A DNA stretch of 64,000 nucleotides from CAVRAZ01 sp963719135 (GTDB lineage: Bacteria > Pseudomonadota > Gammaproteobacteria > DSM-19610): NCBI GenBank assembly GCA_963719135.1, contig CAVRAZ010000004.1:62001-126000 (forward strand), in the 5' to 3' direction. Below the pieces are notes generated by a model. It was given only the letters and a program-made list of their open reading frames with translations, did no database searches and was not told the origin of the DNA. Every line of letters starts with the position of its first letter. The first letter of the stretch is position 1. The position numbers and the translations under genes were made by a program. This document shows positions 45,934-54,801 of the stretch, in pieces.

Positions 45934-46298
45934 GCAACTCCCCACAGTGGTCTGCCGGCGATTGCCCCGATCGCTCAGCTAAAACTTGTTATATACCAGT
46001 GTAATAGAAAACATTTCAAAGTAAGCGTTAAAGGATAATGGCATAACCGAAGCAATTTGCAAGAATAATTTTTTTTACCTTTTTGTGGATTGCTAAACTA
46101 TGCGGCGGGTGGCGCTCGTCCCGTGCAAAGTTGGGCGAGGCATGAACCGGCGGGCGTCGGGCTGGTGGCCGCCGCCGCAGCGGGAACACCGGCTTGCCCG
46201 TTTCCGAGCGGTGGACGGTGGGTCCGTTTCAAGTCGTGCGGCGCGCGCTGCCGGCCCGATGTGATGCACGCCGCGGCACGCAGGCCGCACGGCGGGCG
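45934..46298. other. AT-rich region with promoter
   Basis: 365 bp upstream of the PAS-GGDEF-EAL gene and downstream of the acetyltransferase gene. It holds the promoter below and an AT-rich run (AATAATTTTTTTTACC near 46064). No gene is supported. Confidence 0.5.
45990..46019 (-). promoter_or_regulatory. Promoter of the PAS-GGDEF-EAL gene
   Basis: On the minus strand TTGAAA (46014-46019), 18 bp, then TGG-TATATA (-10 at 45990-45995), giving an extended -10 promoter about 57 bp from the start codon. Confidence 0.55.
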
Positions 46299-49004
46299 TC
46301 AGGAACCCGCGCGGTCCAGTTTCTTCTTGAGAAACACCACATCCTCTTCACGTCGGACGTCGCTGGTGAAGCCGCGTTTTTGGAACATGTTCAGCATTCG
46401 GGTATTGGCCGGATCCGTTTCGGCGATGACTTCCGAAATGCCCCAGTGCGCGGCCACCTCGAGGCAGTAGTCCAGCAAGAGTCCGCCAACGCCGCGGCCC
46501 TGCCAGGGGTCGGGCACGATCACGGCGTATTCGGCGGTCTCGTGATCGAGATCGGTGATCAGTTGGCCGACACCGATCAACTGGCGTCTCCCGTCGGCGC
46601 CGGTTTCCACCACCAGCGCGAGTTCACGCTCGTAGTCGATCATGCAGTGCCTGACGGCCATTTGATGGTCGGTGTGCTTGAACAACGAACGGAACCGGAA
46701 ACGGATCGACTCGGGCGAGGAACTCGCGATCAGATTGTGCCAGAGCGGTTCGTCCTCGGGCCGGATGGGGCGCAACAGGACCTCGGTGTCGTCGCGAAGC
46801 CGGCGCCGGCGGGTGAACTGTTCCGGGTACGGGCGTATCGCCAGGTGCTGATAGGGATCGCCCGCCTGCGGTCTTGCCTGTCCGTCGAGCACGGCGACCG
46901 CGTCCAGCGCAATGACGCCGTCCGTCGATACCAGCAAGGGGTTGATCTCGAATTCCTGAATCTCAGGATAATCGGCGACCAGCCAGGAAAAGCGGATGAT
47001 GACTTCGATCAGTTTATCCACAGCCGCCGGAGCCTGTCCCCGGTAACCTTTCAGCATCGGCCAGCAGCCCAACGATTCCAGCATGCGCCGCGCCAGCCGT
47101 TCGTTGAGCGGCGGCAGGCCGATCGCATGGTCCCGGTAGATGGCGGTGGCGATGCCGCCCAGACCGACGATGATGACCGGTCCGAAGGTCGGGTCCTTGG
47201 TGGCGCCCAGAATGATTTCCATGCCCTGTGCGTGTTCCACCATGCGCTGCAGCGTCACGCCGTCGTCGCCGCCCGCCAGGCCCCGGCTCCGGATGATGCG
47301 CTGTATGCGCGCGTAGGCTTCGCGCACGGCGGCTTCGTCCTGCAGGTCCAGCGCCACACCCCCGATGTCGATCTTGTGCAGGACCTCGGGCGAGGACAGT
47401 TTCAGGACCACCGGATAGCCGATGTCACCGGCGGCTTTGACCGCTTCGTCGTCGCTGTGGACGATGCAGGTATCGCAGACGGGTATGTCATAGGCCTTGA
47501 GCAGCATCTTGGCCTCGCCTTCGGTCAGCGAGTGCCGCTGCTGCAGCACAGGCTGGAACCGCCGGACGAGCTTGCTCCTGCTGCCGGAGAACCGGATCGG
47601 GATGTCCCGCGGCGTTTCATACAGGCTTTGCAGATTGCGCGCGTAGCACACCAGATGCATGAAGGCCCGGATCGCCTGCTCGGGTGTGGCGTGCGCCGGT
47701 ACGCCCGCATGGTTCAGATAGCGGATCATCTGGCGCGCGCCGGTGCCGCCCATCCAGGCCGCAAACAGGGGTTTGAGCGTTGCCTGCGCGACCCGGGCCA
47801 CGGTCTCGGCCACCGCCTTCGTATCCACCAAGGGATGATTGGCCAGGATCGCCATGATCGCGTCGACGTTGGGGTCCCGGGCCACGATTTCCAGCGCCTT
47901 CGCGTAACGTTCCGGCCCGGCGTCGTCGAGCAGATCCACCGGGTTGGCGTGCGACCAGCCGCCCGGAAGCGCACTATCGAGCTGCGCGACGGTGTCGTCG
48001 CTCAGGGTCGCGAGTTCGCCCTTGCGCGCCAGCAGGGCGTCGGCGGCGATGATCGCCGGACCGCCGGCGTTGCCGACGACGGCCAGCCGCGGTCCTTCGG
48101 GCAGGCGCTGGGACGCCAGAATTTCGGCGACATCGAAAATATCGTCGAGTTCGGTGACCCGTACGACGCCGGCGCGTTCGAACACGGCGCTGTACACGGC
48201 GTCCGCGCCGGCGATGGTGCCGGTGTGCGACAGCGCGACCCGCGCCGAGCGCTCGAAGCGGCCGGACTTGTAGGCGACGATCGGCTTTCTGCAGGCAAAC
48301 GAGCGCGCCGCCGAGACGAAGCGCCGGGCGTGTTCGATGGACTGCACGTAGAGAATGATGGCGCGCGTGCTCGGATCGGTTCCGAGGTAATCGATGAGGT
48401 CGCCGTAATCGACATCCACGCTGCCGCCGAGGGATACGAACACAGAAAAGCCGACGCCGGTGTCGGCCGCCCAGTCAAGTATCGCATTGGACAGCGAGTG
48501 CGACTGGGAAATGAACGCCAGGTGCCCCGCTCGGGGACAGGCCACCGCGTAGCTGGCATTCAGGCCGAGTTCCGGGACGATGACCCCCAGCGAATTCGGA
48601 CCGACGATCCGCAGGTTCCTGTAGCGCTTTGCGATGCCCGCGAGCTGTTGCTCGCGCTGCAGGCCGCCCGGTCCGGATTCGCGAAAACCGCCGGACAGAA
48701 TCACGACACCGCTGATGCCGGCCTGCCCGCAGTCGTTCACGACCTGCGCGACCTCCTGTACCGGCGAACAGATGACCGCCAGGTCCGGGGCTTTCGGCAG
48801 ACTCTGCAGGTCCGGATACGTCGGAATGCCGCTGACCGATTCGACCGATGCGCTGACCGGATAGACGATGCCGCGAAAGCCGGCGTTGAGCAGATTGGAC
48901 AAGGTCCGCCTGCCGAGATCAGTCGTGGTGTCGCCGATCCCGATCAGGGCGACCCGGTGCGGTTTGAATATCTTGTCGAGGTTACGGACGCTCACGACCG
49001 TCAA
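46299..49004 (-). CDS. Pat-type acyl-CoA synthetase/GNAT acetyltransferase
   Basis: A 901-residue protein with the architecture of the protein lysine acetyltransferase Pat (YfiQ/PatZ): CoA-binding domain (about 1-140), succinyl-CoA-ligase-like region with ALSHTGTIAGAD near 255, ATP-grasp domain (about 480-700) and a C-terminal GNAT domain with DPWQGRGVGGLLLDY. In Pat proteins the synthetase part is a regulatory acetyl-CoA sensor. Here the phosphohistidine position (SHTG) is conserved, so ADP-forming acetyl-CoA synthetase activity is also conceivable. Start codon is TTG at 49004 or the GTG 9 bp later. It lies next to the PHA genes, which consume acetyl-CoA. Confidence 0.88.
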   Translation of the reverse strand: MTVVSVRNLDKIFKPHRVALIGIGDTTTDLGRRTLSNLLNAGFRGIVYPVSASVESVSGIPTYPDLQSLPKAPDLAVICSPVQEVAQVVNDCGQAGISGVVILSGGFRESGPGGLQREQQLAGIAKRYRNLRIVGPNSLGVIVPELGLNASYAVACPRAGHLAFISQSHSLSNAILDWAADTGVGFSVFVSLGGSVDVDYGDLIDYLGTDPSTRAIILYVQSIEHARRFVSAARSFACRKPIVAYKSGRFERSARVALSHTGTIAGADAVYSAVFERAGVVRVTELDDIFDVAEILASQRLPEGPRLAVVGNAGGPAIIAADALLARKGELATLSDDTVAQLDSALPGGWSHANPVDLLDDAGPERYAKALEIVARDPNVDAIMAILANHPLVDTKAVAETVARVAQATLKPLFAAWMGGTGARQMIRYLNHAGVPAHATPEQAIRAFMHLVCYARNLQSLYETPRDIPIRFSGSRSKLVRRFQPVLQQRHSLTEGEAKMLLKAYDIPVCDTCIVHSDDEAVKAAGDIGYPVVLKLSSPEVLHKIDIGGVALDLQDEAAVREAYARIQRIIRSRGLAGGDDGVTLQRMVEHAQGMEIILGATKDPTFGPVIIVGLGGIATAIYRDHAIGLPPLNERLARRMLESLGCWPMLKGYRGQAPAAVDKLIEVIIRFSWLVADYPEIQEFEINPLLVSTDGVIALDAVAVLDGQARPQAGDPYQHLAIRPYPEQFTRRRRLRDDTEVLLRPIRPEDEPLWHNLIASSSPESIRFRFRSLFKHTDHQMAVRHCMIDYERELALVVETGADGRRQLIGVGQLITDLDHETAEYAVIVPDPWQGRGVGGLLLDYCLEVAAHWGISEVIAETDPANTRMLNMFQKRGFTSDVRREEDVVFLKKKLDRAGS

Positions 49005-49100
49005 GCACCTGATGTACGGCTTCTGCGGTCCGATTGATGGTATTCCCGTTCCCCGGGCAAGTCCATGCGCCGGTTCGTCGACCGGAAATCAAAGCGATTC

Positions 49101-49700
49101 CTATTGCGTTTCGTTGCCGCGGGGCGCTGCGCTTCTGCCCGTCCGGCACGCGCCGGGCGTTTCGCGCTTGTGGCACGCCGGCAGGCTTCGTGCTGTTATG
49201 TAACCCTCAATCAGGCGTCCGGATCCGCGTCCGGATCGGTTGCGCCGGCGTCTGCGACGTAATCCTTCAGCAGATTTTTTCTGCAGGGTCTTCCAGAGTT
49301 TCAGGTTCTGTTCCGTCATGTCCTTCAGGATGGACGGCGGTGTCATCCGCAGCATGGTTTCCATCTGGTCCTGCAAGGCCTGCTGCTGCCCGATGAAGGA
49401 CTCCATGCTCTTTTCGAGATAGGCGCGCACGAATGTCTGGAGGCTGCTGCCATAGTAGAGGATGATCTGCTCCAGCAGCTGGGTGCTGAGCATCGACTGT
49501 CCCGTTTCCTCCTGTTCGACGATGATCTGCAACAGGATGCTGCGGGTAATGTCGTCCCCGCTGCGGGCGTCGATGACCTTGAACTGTTCGCCGGCCAGAA
49601 CCAGCCGGCGAATGTCGTCCAGTGCCACATACCGGCTTTCCGCCGTGTCGTACAGACGGCGGTTCGCGTACTTCTTGATGATCCGTGTTTCTTCAGCCAC
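49101..49700 (-). CDS. phaR: Polyhydroxyalkanoate synthesis repressor PhaR (possible 3' frameshift)
   Basis: PhaR represses phasin and PHA genes and is released when it binds PHA. The N-terminal DNA-binding domain is typical (MAEETRIIKKYANRRLYDTAE, with VIDARSGDDITRSILLQII). The open frame runs to 199 residues, but from a run of six T at 49275-49280 (AAAAAA in the sense strand) the tail becomes very Arg-rich. Shifting by one base there gives LWKTLQKNLLKDYVADAGAT, then DPDADPDA and a stop at 49211, a much more PhaR-like acidic end. The in-frame version is listed; a homopolymer error or slippage is likely. Confidence 0.85.
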   Translation of the reverse strand: MAEETRIIKKYANRRLYDTAESRYVALDDIRRLVLAGEQFKVIDARSGDDITRSILLQIIVEQEETGQSMLSTQLLEQIILYYGSSLQTFVRAYLEKSMESFIGQQQALQDQMETMLRMTPPSILKDMTEQNLKLWKTLQKKSAEGLRRRRRRNRSGRGSGRLIEGYITARSLPACHKRETPGACRTGRSAAPRGNETQ

Positions 49701-49725
49701 GACGCACGTGCGCGTTAGAGGTGGG

Positions 49726-50469
49726 TCAGCTCATGTAGTGTCCGCCGTTGACCGGAATGTTCGCGCCGGTAATGAAGTCGGCGTCGTCGGCTGCCAGAAA
49801 CACCACCACGCGCGCGATATCCGCCGGCCGGCCCAGCCGGTTTCTCGGGATCTGCGCAATGATCTGGTTGCGGATCTCCTCGGGTACGGAATTGACCATC
49901 GGCGATTCGATGTAGCCGGGCGAAATGGTGTTGGCCGTGACGCCCTTGCGCGCACCTTCCTGCGCCAGGGACATGGTAAAGCCGTGGATACCGGCTTTCG
50001 ACGCGGCATAGTTGGTCTGGCCGAACTGGCCTTTCTGGCCATTGATGGACGAGATGCTGACGACCCGGCCGAAGCCGCGTTCCAGCATACCTTCGATGAC
50101 GTTGCGGCTGGTGTTGAAGACACTGTCGAGATTGGACTGGATGACCGCGTGCCACTGCTCGGGTGTCATCTTGCGCAGCGCGGCGTCGCGCGTGATGCCG
50201 GCGACGTTGACCAGGATATCGATCGGGCCGGCCAGTTCCACGGCCTGTGCCACCGCCTTCCTGGTGGCCTCGAAATCACCCAGCTCGCAGGGTACGACGC
50301 CGATTTCGTACCCGGCCTTCTTCTGATCGGCCTGCCAGTTTCTGGCGATCTCGGCTTCGACCGGCAGACAGGTCGCCACCACCCGGCAACCCGCCGCGCA
50401 AAGCTGCCGGCAGATTTCCGAACCGATGGTGCCGGTGCCGCCTGTTACCAACGCTGTCTTTTGTGCCAT
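49726..50469 (-). CDS. phaB: Acetoacetyl-CoA reductase
   Basis: A 247-residue short-chain dehydrogenase that reduces acetoacetyl-CoA to (R)-3-hydroxybutyryl-CoA with NADPH. Cofactor motif GGTGTIGSEICRQL near the N terminus, NVAG, and the catalytic Tyr-Lys pair in NYAASKAG near 153-157 with Ser in SISSINGQKGQFGQ. AGGAGGAA precedes the ATG. It lies 91 bp downstream of phaA and 25 bp upstream of phaR in the same direction, forming phaP-phaA-phaB-phaR. Confidence 0.95.
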   Translation of the reverse strand: MAQKTALVTGGTGTIGSEICRQLCAAGCRVVATCLPVEAEIARNWQADQKKAGYEIGVVPCELGDFEATRKAVAQAVELAGPIDILVNVAGITRDAALRKMTPEQWHAVIQSNLDSVFNTSRNVIEGMLERGFGRVVSISSINGQKGQFGQTNYAASKAGIHGFTMSLAQEGARKGVTANTISPGYIESPMVNSVPEEIRNQIIAQIPRNRLGRPADIARVVVFLAADDADFITGANIPVNGGHYMS

Positions 50470-50560
50470 GAAGGTTCCTCCTCAGTCTGATTCTCTGTGG
50501 TTCATGCTCGCGGTAAGCCGGAAGGTCCCGCGGCCCAACCGTCGCCGCTGCGACAGGCTT

Positions 50561-51742
50561 CTAGCGCTCGACCGCCGTGGCAACGCCCTGGCCACCGCCG
50601 ATGCAAAGGGTCGCCAAGCCTTTGTGTAAGTCGCGCTTCTGCATCTCGTGCAGCAGGGTCACCAGGATGCGGGCGCCGGATGCGCCGATTGGATGGCCCA
50701 ATGCAATGGCGCCGCCGTTGACATTGACCCGGCCGGTGTCCCAGCCGAGTTCGCGATTGACGGCGATCGCCTGCGCCGCGAAGGCCTCGTTGGCCTCGAT
50801 CAGATCGAGGTCACCGACCTGCCAGCCGGCTTTGGCGAGGCAGCGGCGGGTGGCCGGAATCGGGCCCGTTCCCATGATCGCCGGATCCACGCCGGCGTTG
50901 GCGTAAGCCGCCACGTGCGCCAGCGGCTCGAGTCCGAGTTCGCGTGCCTTGCGCGCCGAAGCGACAACGACCGCCGCCGCGCCGTCGTTGATGCCGGAGG
51001 CGTTGCCGGGGGTGACCGTGCCGTTCTCGGTCTTGAACGCGGCCCGCAACCCGGCCAGGGTCTCGATGGTGGTGCCGTGCCTGGGAAATTCGTCGACGAC
51101 GAAGACCAGTGGGTCCTGCTTGCGTCGCGGGATTTCGACGGGAACGATTTCGTCGACGAACCGGTGGGCATTCTGGGCGGCCTCGGCCTTCTGCTGCGAC
51201 CCGGCGGCGAAGGCGTCCTGCTCTTCACGGCTGATCCCGAAGCGCTCGGCCACGTTCTCCGCCGTGCAGCCCATGTGGTAGTCGTTGAAGATGTCCCAGA
51301 GGCCGTCCTGGATCATGCTGTCGATCAGCGGCCATTCGCCCATGCGCATGCCGATGCGCGACCGGGGCAGCACGTGCGGCGCCAGATTCATGTTTTCCTG
51401 TCCGCCTGCGATGATCAGGTCGGCGTCACCGCAGCGGATCGCCTGCACGGCCAACTGCACCGCTTTCATACCGCTGCCGCAGACCTTGTTGACGGTCATC
51501 GCCGGGACTTCGACCGGCAGCCCGGCCTCGATCGCCGCCTGGCGGGCGGGGTTCTGGCCGACGCCGGCGGTGAGCACCTGACCCAAGATCACTTCGTCGA
51601 TCTGGCCCGGTGTCAGGCCGTTGCGCTCGAGCAGCGCCTTGATCACCCGGGCACCCAGCGAACTCGCCGGAATTGCAGCCAGGCTGCCTTCGAACTTTCC
51701 AATCGCGGTCCGTGCCGCGTCGACAATGACTACGTCTTCCAC
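50561..51742 (-). CDS. phaA: Acetyl-CoA acetyltransferase (beta-ketothiolase)
   Basis: A 393-residue biosynthetic thiolase condensing two acetyl-CoA. Nucleophilic Cys88 is in VNKVCGSGMKA; NEAFAAQA, GGAIALGHPIGASG (His) and CIGGGQGVA (second Cys) are present. The start is taken as the GTG at 51742, giving VEDVVIVDAARTAIGKFEG with GGGAGA about 10 bp upstream; a longer frame starting 39 bp earlier would be atypical. First step of PHB synthesis. Confidence 0.95.
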   Translation of the reverse strand: MEDVVIVDAARTAIGKFEGSLAAIPASSLGARVIKALLERNGLTPGQIDEVILGQVLTAGVGQNPARQAAIEAGLPVEVPAMTVNKVCGSGMKAVQLAVQAIRCGDADLIIAGGQENMNLAPHVLPRSRIGMRMGEWPLIDSMIQDGLWDIFNDYHMGCTAENVAERFGISREEQDAFAAGSQQKAEAAQNAHRFVDEIVPVEIPRRKQDPLVFVVDEFPRHGTTIETLAGLRAAFKTENGTVTPGNASGINDGAAAVVVASARKARELGLEPLAHVAAYANAGVDPAIMGTGPIPATRRCLAKAGWQVGDLDLIEANEAFAAQAIAVNRELGWDTGRVNVNGGAIALGHPIGASGARILVTLLHEMQKRDLHKGLATLCIGGGQGVATAVER

Positions 51743-51942
51743 TGGACTCGTCTCCCGCAAAACGGCTGGCGCGGCAACCACCCTCGGGTGGCCGCCGGCG
51801 ACAGACGGTAAATGGATGGGTTACTTGCTTTCCCGGACAGCCTGTGGGCCTCGCCCGGGCATACGCCGGCAGAAAAGCCGGCACAATATAGCATGCCGGC
51901 TCGGCAATGCCTGCCGCCGGCAGCGGCAGGCAAAAAGGACGG

Positions 51943-52299
51943 TTACTCCGCCTGCGCGCTGGCCGCTTTCTTGGCCGCATCATCCGCCCAGGTGGCTACG
52001 GCTTGCTGGGTTTCGGTGGCGATGCGGGCGAACTCCTGCGCGCGGTTGATCAGGCGCTCGCCGAATTCGGAGACCAGCTGGCCCTGTTCGGAAAGCATGT
52101 CGTCCGGCGTTTCGGCCTTGCTCAGGATCGACGCCTGGCGCGCGCCCAGGTCCAGGTAGTCGCGGGCGACGTCGAGCTGCTGACGGGCGACCCGTTCCAT
52201 GGCGGCGACGGTGATTTCATTCAGTTTCATCATGGGCTCGACGGCACGCTTGCTGAGTTTCACCCATTCCTTGTAGAGCTCGGTATTCATGGTATTCAT
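51943..52299 (-). CDS. phaP: Phasin family protein
   Basis: A 118-residue amphipathic helical protein (MNTMNTELYKEWVKLSKRAV) with Ala-rich helices typical of phasins, which coat PHA granules. AGGGGAA lies 8 bp before the first ATG; a second ATG is three codons in. It heads the phaP-phaA-phaB-phaR series and is divergent from phaEC. A 22-nt stem-loop (CCTTCCCG/CGGGAAGG at 52331-52352) lies in its leader, and a promoter with palindromic operator lies further upstream. Confidence 0.88.
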   Translation of the reverse strand: MNTMNTELYKEWVKLSKRAVEPMMKLNEITVAAMERVARQQLDVARDYLDLGARQASILSKAETPDDMLSEQGQLVSEFGERLINRAQEFARIATETQQAVATWADDAAKKAASAQAE

Positions 52300-52355
52300 G
52301 GTTGCTTGTTCCCCTGGTATGTGACCGAACCCTTCCCGCTCATTCGGGAAGGCGT

Positions 52356-52395
52356 TGCTGCAATGCAGCATAGCCGGACCCGGACCGGTTGTCAA
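52356..52395 (-). promoter_or_regulatory. phaP promoter with PhaR-type operator
   Basis: On the minus strand TTGACA (52390-52395), 17 bp, then TATGCT (52367-52372). The palindrome TGCTGCAATGCAGCA (52356-52370) overlaps the -10 box; its core CTGC-N3-GCAG matches the motif reported for Paracoccus PhaR. It should allow PhaR to repress phaP. Confidence 0.65.
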
Positions 52396-52518
52396 GCCGG
52401 GTCCCGGATCTGCCGCCGAGTCCAAATAGATATAACCATATATGAATATGTTAGATTCAAGTTCACGGGCGGGCGGCCGAGGCTGTCGGACCCCCATCGG
52501 CGCGCGGCCAGCCGTATG

Positions 52519-52546
52519 TTGCATTGCAATATCCAGTTGCTATACT
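52519..52546 (+). promoter_or_regulatory. phaEC promoter with operator-like palindrome
   Basis: TTGCAT (52519-52524), 16 bp, TATACT (52541-52546), 37 bp before the phaE start. The dyad TTGCATTGCAA (52519-52529) overlaps the -35 box and shares the TGCAWTGCA core with the phaP operator. Confidence 0.5.
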
Positions 52547-52582
52547 CTGGTCCAGCCCTAGCGACCGCGGGAGGAGACTCGA

Positions 52583-53716
52583 ATGCCTGGATTTGCGGAA
52601 TCATCGGATGCCTGGACCAGAGCCTGGTTCGACATGCAGAAACAGTATATGGATACCTGGCTGAAATTATCCAATCATCAAGTACCCTGGCAAGCCTCGG
52701 TATCCCCCTTTGGCGTTGCCGCCGCCAACCCCTGGGCCGACTCCTTTCAGCAATGGTCGAAGCTGTTCGGCCAGAGTATGCCGCCGGACGCCAGGCAGAT
52801 CAGCACGCGCCTGTTCGACGTCGGCAAGAGCTACCTGGATATGAGCGAGCGCTTCTGGCAGGTGCTGCGTCAGGGCAACGACCCCTGTGACTGGGCCAGG
52901 GGCTATCAGGCGACGCTGCAGAATTCGTTGGCCCAGTTCGGCAAGGCTTCTGTCTTTCCGGGCGGCGCCGCCGACCCCTGGTCGGGGTTCGCCACGCTCT
53001 GGGGACTGCCGCTGAGCAACTGGCAGCGCATGGCGTGCGCGTTTTCGCCGTTTCCGGGCGAAATGGAGAAGGCGCTGCGCGCGCAGCAGCCCGGTACGGA
53101 AACCAGCCAGCTTACGTCGGTGGTGCAGCACTTCGTCGGGGTGCCGCCGGTCGGCTACACGCGGGAGTGGCAGGAGCAGGTGCAGGAGTGGACGCGCCTG
53201 TCGATGGCGTATGTCCGCAGCGTGCAGGACTTCGGTGCGTTGCTCGGCAAGGTCGTACAGCGTGCACTCGAACTCTTTGGCAAGCGGGTTCAGGAAAAGA
53301 TCGCTGGCGGCGCATCCTTCGACGGTCTGCGCGCGGTCTACAACCTTTGGATCGACTGCGGCGAGGACGCCTACGCCGAACAGGTGGCAACCGCCGAGTT
53401 TCCACATCTGCAGGCCGAGATGGTCAACGCCCTGATGCGCATGAAGCGTCACGAGCAGGCCATGATGGAGGAAGTCATGACGGCGTTGAACATGCCGACC
53501 CGCGGCGAGATGGACACGACCCACAAGCGGGTCTACGAACTGCAGCAGCAACTGCGGCGGCTGGAAGACACGTTGGAAAATACCGACGAATCCGCCGCGG
53601 TGCCATCATCAGCCGCCCATGCCGACAAGCCCTCGGCGCCGAAAAAGGCCGCATCTCCGAAAAAGGCCGCATCTCCGAAACCCCGTAGCTCGGCCAAGCG
53701 CCGCGCCCAACCCTAA
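52583..53716 (+). CDS. phaE: Class III PHA synthase subunit PhaE
   Basis: A 377-residue PhaE, the non-catalytic subunit that activates PhaC in class III synthases. Typical features: Trp-rich N terminus (SSDAWTRAWFDMQKQYMDTW), WSKLFGQ, YTREWQEQVQEW and a conserved C-terminal region. The end is a Lys/Ala/Pro-rich tail containing an AASPKK direct repeat (a 21-bp tandem duplication near 53640-53680). GGGAGGAGA precedes the ATG. It lies 17 bp upstream of phaC, with which it forms an operon. Confidence 0.93.
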   Translation: MPGFAESSDAWTRAWFDMQKQYMDTWLKLSNHQVPWQASVSPFGVAAANPWADSFQQWSKLFGQSMPPDARQISTRLFDVGKSYLDMSERFWQVLRQGNDPCDWARGYQATLQNSLAQFGKASVFPGGAADPWSGFATLWGLPLSNWQRMACAFSPFPGEMEKALRAQQPGTETSQLTSVVQHFVGVPPVGYTREWQEQVQEWTRLSMAYVRSVQDFGALLGKVVQRALELFGKRVQEKIAGGASFDGLRAVYNLWIDCGEDAYAEQVATAEFPHLQAEMVNALMRMKRHEQAMMEEVMTALNMPTRGEMDTTHKRVYELQQQLRRLEDTLENTDESAAVPSSAAHADKPSAPKKAASPKKAASPKPRSSAKRRAQP

Positions 53717-53733
53717 GACGGAAGGGATGAACC

Positions 53734-54801
53734 ATGATAAACCTCCCCCTGCAACCCGATCAGGTGCTCAAGGAAGCAATGGACTTCAATCGCAAGATCA
53801 GCGCCGGTCTCACTACGCTGAAGGAAATCGGCGAGGTGGATGTCGGTACCGCACCCAAGGACGCTGTCTATGCGGAGGACAAACTGGTTCTGTACCACTA
53901 CAAGCCGACCGTGGACAAGCCGGCGAAAACGCCGCTGTTGATCGTTTACGCGCTGGTCAACCGTCCCTACATGACCGACCTGCAGGAGGACCGCTCCATC
54001 GTCCGCAACCTGCTGGACCACGGTGAGGACGTTTACCTGATCGACTGGGGCTACCCGGACGGCGCCGACCGTTTCCTGCAGTTGGATGACTACATCAACC
54101 GGTACATCGACCACTGCGTGCGCCATATCTGCAAGGCGCACGGCCTGAAAAAGATCAATCTCCTCGGCATCTGCCAGGGCGGTACCTTCAGTCTTTGCTA
54201 TACGGCCATGCATCCGGAGCGTGTCGCGAACCTCGTGACCATGGTGACGCCGGTGGATTTTCACACGCCGAACAACGTTCTCAGTGACTGGGCACGCGGC
54301 CTCGATGTCGACCTGCTGGTCGATACAGTCGGCAACATGCCGGGTGAACTGCTGAACTGGACCTTCCTGTCCCTGAAACCCTTCCGTCTCACCAGTCAGA
54401 AGTACGCGGATCTCACCGACATCCTGGATGACGCCGACAAGTTGAAAAACTTCATGCGGATGGAAAAGTGGATTTTCGACAGCCCCGACCAGGCCGGCGA
54501 AGCATTCCGTCAGTTCATCCGCCTCTTCTACCAGCAGAACCGGCTCGTAACGGGCGGACTGGAGATCGGCGGGCGCCCGGTCAGTCTGAAACAGGTCACC
54601 TGTCCGGTGCTGAACATCTATGCGACCTACGACCATCTGGTTCCGCCGGAGTCCTCCAAGGCGCTCCAGCACCACGTCGGCACCAAGGATTACACCACCA
54701 TTGAGTTCAAGGGCGGCCACATCGGTATCTATGTAAGCGGTCGCGCCCAGCACGATATACCGCCGGCCGTCGCGAGCTGGCTGCAGGAGCGAAGCGGCTG
54801 A
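53734..54801 (+). CDS. phaC: Class III PHA synthase catalytic subunit PhaC
   Basis: A 355-residue class III PHA synthase, an alpha/beta hydrolase-fold enzyme that polymerises 3-hydroxyacyl-CoA. The lipase-like box is GICQGG with nucleophile Cys147; Asp300 in YDHLVPPE and His329 in KGGHIGIYVSG complete the triad, closely matching the Allochromatium vinosum numbering. AGACGGAAGGGATGAACC lies upstream. It ends directly against the stop of the histone-deacetylase-like gene on the other strand. Confidence 0.96.
   Translation: MINLPLQPDQVLKEAMDFNRKISAGLTTLKEIGEVDVGTAPKDAVYAEDKLVLYHYKPTVDKPAKTPLLIVYALVNRPYMTDLQEDRSIVRNLLDHGEDVYLIDWGYPDGADRFLQLDDYINRYIDHCVRHICKAHGLKKINLLGICQGGTFSLCYTAMHPERVANLVTMVTPVDFHTPNNVLSDWARGLDVDLLVDTVGNMPGELLNWTFLSLKPFRLTSQKYADLTDILDDADKLKNFMRMEKWIFDSPDQAGEAFRQFIRLFYQQNRLVTGGLEIGGRPVSLKQVTCPVLNIYATYDHLVPPESSKALQHHVGTKDYTTIEFKGGHIGIYVSGRAQHDIPPAVASWLQERSG

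Noticed and set aside
46194..49037. 947-codon open frame antisense to the acetyltransferase gene
   Set aside because: Shadow of a real gene, no recognisable motif.
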